This document shows positions 4,584 to 6,562 of a stretch of DNA of 6,562 nt, in pieces. Origin of the DNA: DASTDH01 sp041167675 (GTDB lineage: Bacteria; Verrucomicrobiota; Verrucomicrobiia; Chthoniobacterales; JAFAMB01); assembly GCA_041167675.1 (NCBI GenBank), contig JBEEIB010000500.1, positions 1-6,562 of the forward strand. Direction: 5' to 3'. Numbering within the stretch: the first letter of the stretch is position 1; each line of letters begins with the position of its first letter. The notes under the pieces were generated by a model. It made no database searches. It was not told where the DNA came from and was given only the letters and a program-made list of their open reading frames with translations. The position numbers were made by a program, and so were the translations under genes.

Positions 4584-6562
4584 CTAGGAAACGGATAGAT
4601 TTAGTTTGTTTCTGTCTAATCTAATCGTTTTCTGAACTTTGACAGAAGTCTTCGAGTGAGGCACAAGGTGAACCTGCCGTTCAACCCAAAGCTGGAATAA
4701 CTCCTCGCAGATTGCATCATGGCCGGACGCAGCACTGTCACTAGCAAGAGCTGCCCCGAGTGAACAGTTCCGGCCGATTGCGTATGTTAGAGTTTTATAT
4801 GTCGCGGCGCTGACGGGCCGACTGGTATTCCTGCCAACAGTACTTTCGAGCCGGTAAAGGTGTTTCAAACCTTTACCGGAACCAGCTTGTTGGCAGTAAA
4901 CTAATTGCACATGCTCAGGTAGCGTCGGGAACAGCTGCGAGACGATGGCGGGCTTAACCGGCCGTTTGGTTATTAGGTAATTATCAATGACTAGATGTGT
5001 GAGTCCCGTCGTCAGCAGGCAAGTTATCGCATCCTCAACCGAATCGACTATGGGTTCGAGGTTATGGTTGAAAGAGGTGTTAAGCACCACGGGCACACCG
5101 GTGCGCTGCCGGAACGCTTCGATCAGCCGCCAATAGCGCTCGTTGGTGTTTCGCGAAACCGTCTGGATTCGAGCCGTTCCATCGATATGCGTGATTGCCG
5201 GCAATTTCGGACGCATGGCTTCCCGAACCGGCACTGTGAAGGTCATGTAGGCCGGTGAGCTGCCGTCCGGCACCTCGAAAAATTGGTCAGCATATTCTTC
5301 GAGCACAGAAGGGGCAAAGGGCCGATACGATTCGCGATTCTTCACCATCTCGTTGATTAAGTCCTTATTCTCCTCCCGGCGAGGATCAGCCAATATACTT
5401 CTGTTCCCAAGCGCACGCGGACCAAACTCGGATCGCCCCTGCGCCCAACCGATTATCTTGCCATCTGTAATAAGATTCGCCGCCTCGGTCGATGGGTCCT
5501 GAACTGGACGAATTTCGATCAGGTCTTTCCATTGCAGAAGTTTTTCAAAGACCGCCTTACTAGTCCCTAAATCAGTGCCCCAATACAAATGCGAAAGGGC
5601 TTCGATCGGCCTATCCGGCACCAACTCTCTGTGAACGCTCAGTGCAGCTCCTAGCGCGCAGCCGGCATCGTGAGCTGCGGGTTGTACGAATACTGAATCA
5701 AATAAGCCACTACGTAAAAGTTTTCCAATGAGAGTGCTATTGTGAGCCACACCGCCCGCGAGACAGAGATTTTTTAATCTCGTTTGATCTTTGTAGTGTC
5801 TAAGTTGATGAAAAACTGCCCGCTCGACCGACTCTTGCAAAGCGGCTGCTATATCCCGGTGCACCCGGGTGAACGGCTCTCCGGCTCTCCGAGGTGCACC
5901 CAGGGCATCCAGGAGCCGCAGCTGCTCCGAGTTAACAGAAAACTTCCCCTCTGGCTGTAGCACGCAGATCTGTTCGAAAATGCGCCGAAAGCGTGTGGGG
6001 TCACCGTACGGAGCCAACCCCATCACCTTATATTCATCAAAAAACCTGTAGCCTAGGAATTCGATAGCGGCCATGTATAAGAGACCCAGCGAATCAGCCG
6101 GCTGAAGTTCGAATGTCTTAGTGAGTTGACAACCTTCGCCCACGTAGACTGTCCCCGCTAAACCGTCTCCCACACCGTCAAGGGTCACAACCAGTGCTTC
6201 ATTATATTGGGCCATCGCGAATGCGCTCGTCGCATGCGCGAGGTGATGCTCAACAAAGACGAAGCGCTCGGGTCTCAGATCCCAATTCAGATGCCGATTT
6301 AACAGGTCGATGGCGAACTCCCGGCCTGTCGAAAACACCCGTGTCCGCGGGTTCTGAAGCACATAGGTACGCACCATCCTATCGGCGCACCGCTCGTCAA
6401 CATAGTAGGCAAGCCTATCGATGTCATCTAACGAAAGACCGGTTTCGCGAAGGCAATACCGAATCGCATGCAGTGGGAGTTTATTCGTGTGCTTCGTGCG
6501 ACTAAGGCGTTCCTCTTCGATTCCGACAACGACTTTGCCGTCGCACACCATAACAGCGGCGG
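4584..6562 (-). CDS. NodU/CmcH-family O-carbamoyltransferase (5' partial)
   Basis: Transfers a carbamoyl group from carbamoyl phosphate, through carbamoyl-AMP, to a hydroxyl of a small molecule or glycan; family members are NodU, CmcH, GdmN and TobZ, and they are cytosolic. Counting from the Met at 6551: EEERLSRTKH at 12-21, the Kae1-like metal motif EHHLAHA at 101-107, TLDGVGDG at 123-130, EYKVMGLAPYG at 173-183, LAGGVAHN at 264-271, PAAHDAGCALGAA at 291-303, the family hallmark GWAQGRSEFGPRALGNRS at 368-385, YRPFAPSVLEE at 409-419, IDGTARIQTV at 456-465 and GVPVVLNTSFN at 485-495. All expected motifs are present, so it is probably active. The frame stays open upstream of 6551 and reads Ala-Ala-Val, as in the usual N-terminal D-S-A-A-A-L-V-C-D-G strand, so the true start, about 12-15 residues further, lies outside the window. 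Residues from about 530 to 655 are an extension absent from short NodU-type proteins. The acceptor substrate cannot be told from this sequence. Confidence 0.95.
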   Translation of the reverse strand, partial: AAVMVCDGKVVVGIEEERLSRTKHTNKLPLHAIRYCLRETGLSLDDIDRLAYYVDERCADRMVRTYVLQNPRTRVFSTGREFAIDLLNRHLNWDLRPERFVFVEHHLAHATSAFAMAQYNEALVVTLDGVGDGLAGTVYVGEGCQLTKTFELQPADSLGLLYMAAIEFLGYRFFDEYKVMGLAPYGDPTRFRRIFEQICVLQPEGKFSVNSEQLRLLDALGAPRRAGEPFTRVHRDIAAALQESVERAVFHQLRHYKDQTRLKNLCLAGGVAHNSTLIGKLLRSGLFDSVFVQPAAHDAGCALGAALSVHRELVPDRPIEALSHLYWGTDLGTSKAVFEKLLQWKDLIEIRPVQDPSTEAANLITDGKIIGWAQGRSEFGPRALGNRSILADPRREENKDLINEMVKNRESYRPFAPSVLEEYADQFFEVPDGSSPAYMTFTVPVREAMRPKLPAITHIDGTARIQTVSRNTNERYWRLIEAFRQRTGVPVVLNTSFNHNLEPIVDSVEDAITCLLTTGLTHLVIDNYLITKRPVKPAIVSQLFPTLPEHVQLVYCQQAGSGKGLKHLYRLESTVGRNTSRPVSAATYKTLTYAIGRNCSLGAALASDSAASGHDAICEELFQLWVERQVHLVPHSKTSVKVQKTIRLDRNKLNLSVS
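4831..4896. repeat. Nested palindrome inside the carbamoyltransferase gene
   Basis: The inner arms CCGGTAAAGGT (4851-4861) and ACCTTTACCGG (4869-4879) are perfect 11-bp inverted repeats around a 7-nt loop. The outer arms CTGCCAACA (4831-4839) and TGTTGGCAG (4888-4896) are perfect 9-bp inverted repeats. Unpaired spacers of 11 nt and 8 nt separate the inner and outer arms. The element covers codons 552-574 of the carbamoyltransferase, at the junction between the catalytic part and the C-terminal extension. It stays in frame and encodes a Gly/Lys-rich segment (S-G-K-G-L-K-H-L-Y-R at 558-567). I saw no second copy in the window. It could be an in-frame palindromic insertion, an mRNA hairpin or a chance structure. 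Confidence 0.75.

Overview
All recognisable genes in this window lie on the minus strand, so biological reading order runs from high to low coordinates. The base composition is roughly balanced (about half G+C), TTG starts are used, and the gene families (class II fumarase, NodU/CmcH-type carbamoyltransferase, and a DUF1656 + HlyD + FUSC efflux cassette) fit a Gram-negative, probably soil-dwelling, bacterium. A Verrucomicrobiota or Acidobacteriota relative is a guess that the sequence alone cannot confirm.

Layout, in transcription order. (1) 6562-4584: a large O-carbamoyltransferase, 5'-truncated by the window edge, with an extra C-terminal region of about 125 residues beyond the conserved catalytic part. 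A strong nested palindrome lies inside the codons that join the two parts. (2) 4583-4128: about 456 bp with no convincing gene, the leader of fumC. (3) 4127-2715: an intact class II fumarase (fumC) with a TTG start and a good ribosome binding site. (4) 2715-2617: a possible 32-codon ORF coupled to the fumC stop by a TAATG overlap. (5) 2624-2364: a DUF1656 (AaeX-like) small membrane protein. (6) 2367-1450: an HlyD/AaeA-like membrane fusion protein, overlapping the previous gene by ATGA. (7) 1409-1296: a 37-residue ORF that looks like the severed N-terminus of an AEC-family (auxin efflux carrier) permease. (8) 1290-1 and beyond: a FUSC-family (AaeB-like) inner-membrane transporter, cut by the window edge and interrupted by an in-frame TGA at codon 14 and a one-base frameshift in a run of eight T.

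Genes 5, 6 and 8 form the classic three-part AaeX-AaeA-AaeB-type efflux unit (small membrane protein, periplasmic adaptor, inner-membrane pump), presumably exporting organic or aromatic acids or other small toxic compounds. In this copy the pump gene is broken or its sequence contains errors, while the adaptor and DUF1656 genes are intact. fumC (TCA cycle) and the carbamoyltransferase (tailoring of a secondary metabolite, nodulation-like factor or glycan) have no evident link to each other. I do not see a clearly new multi-gene system. The most unusual items are the palindrome inside the carbamoyltransferase gene, the interrupted FUSC gene with a transporter fragment in front of it, and a 7-bp tandem repeat running across the HlyD stop codon.
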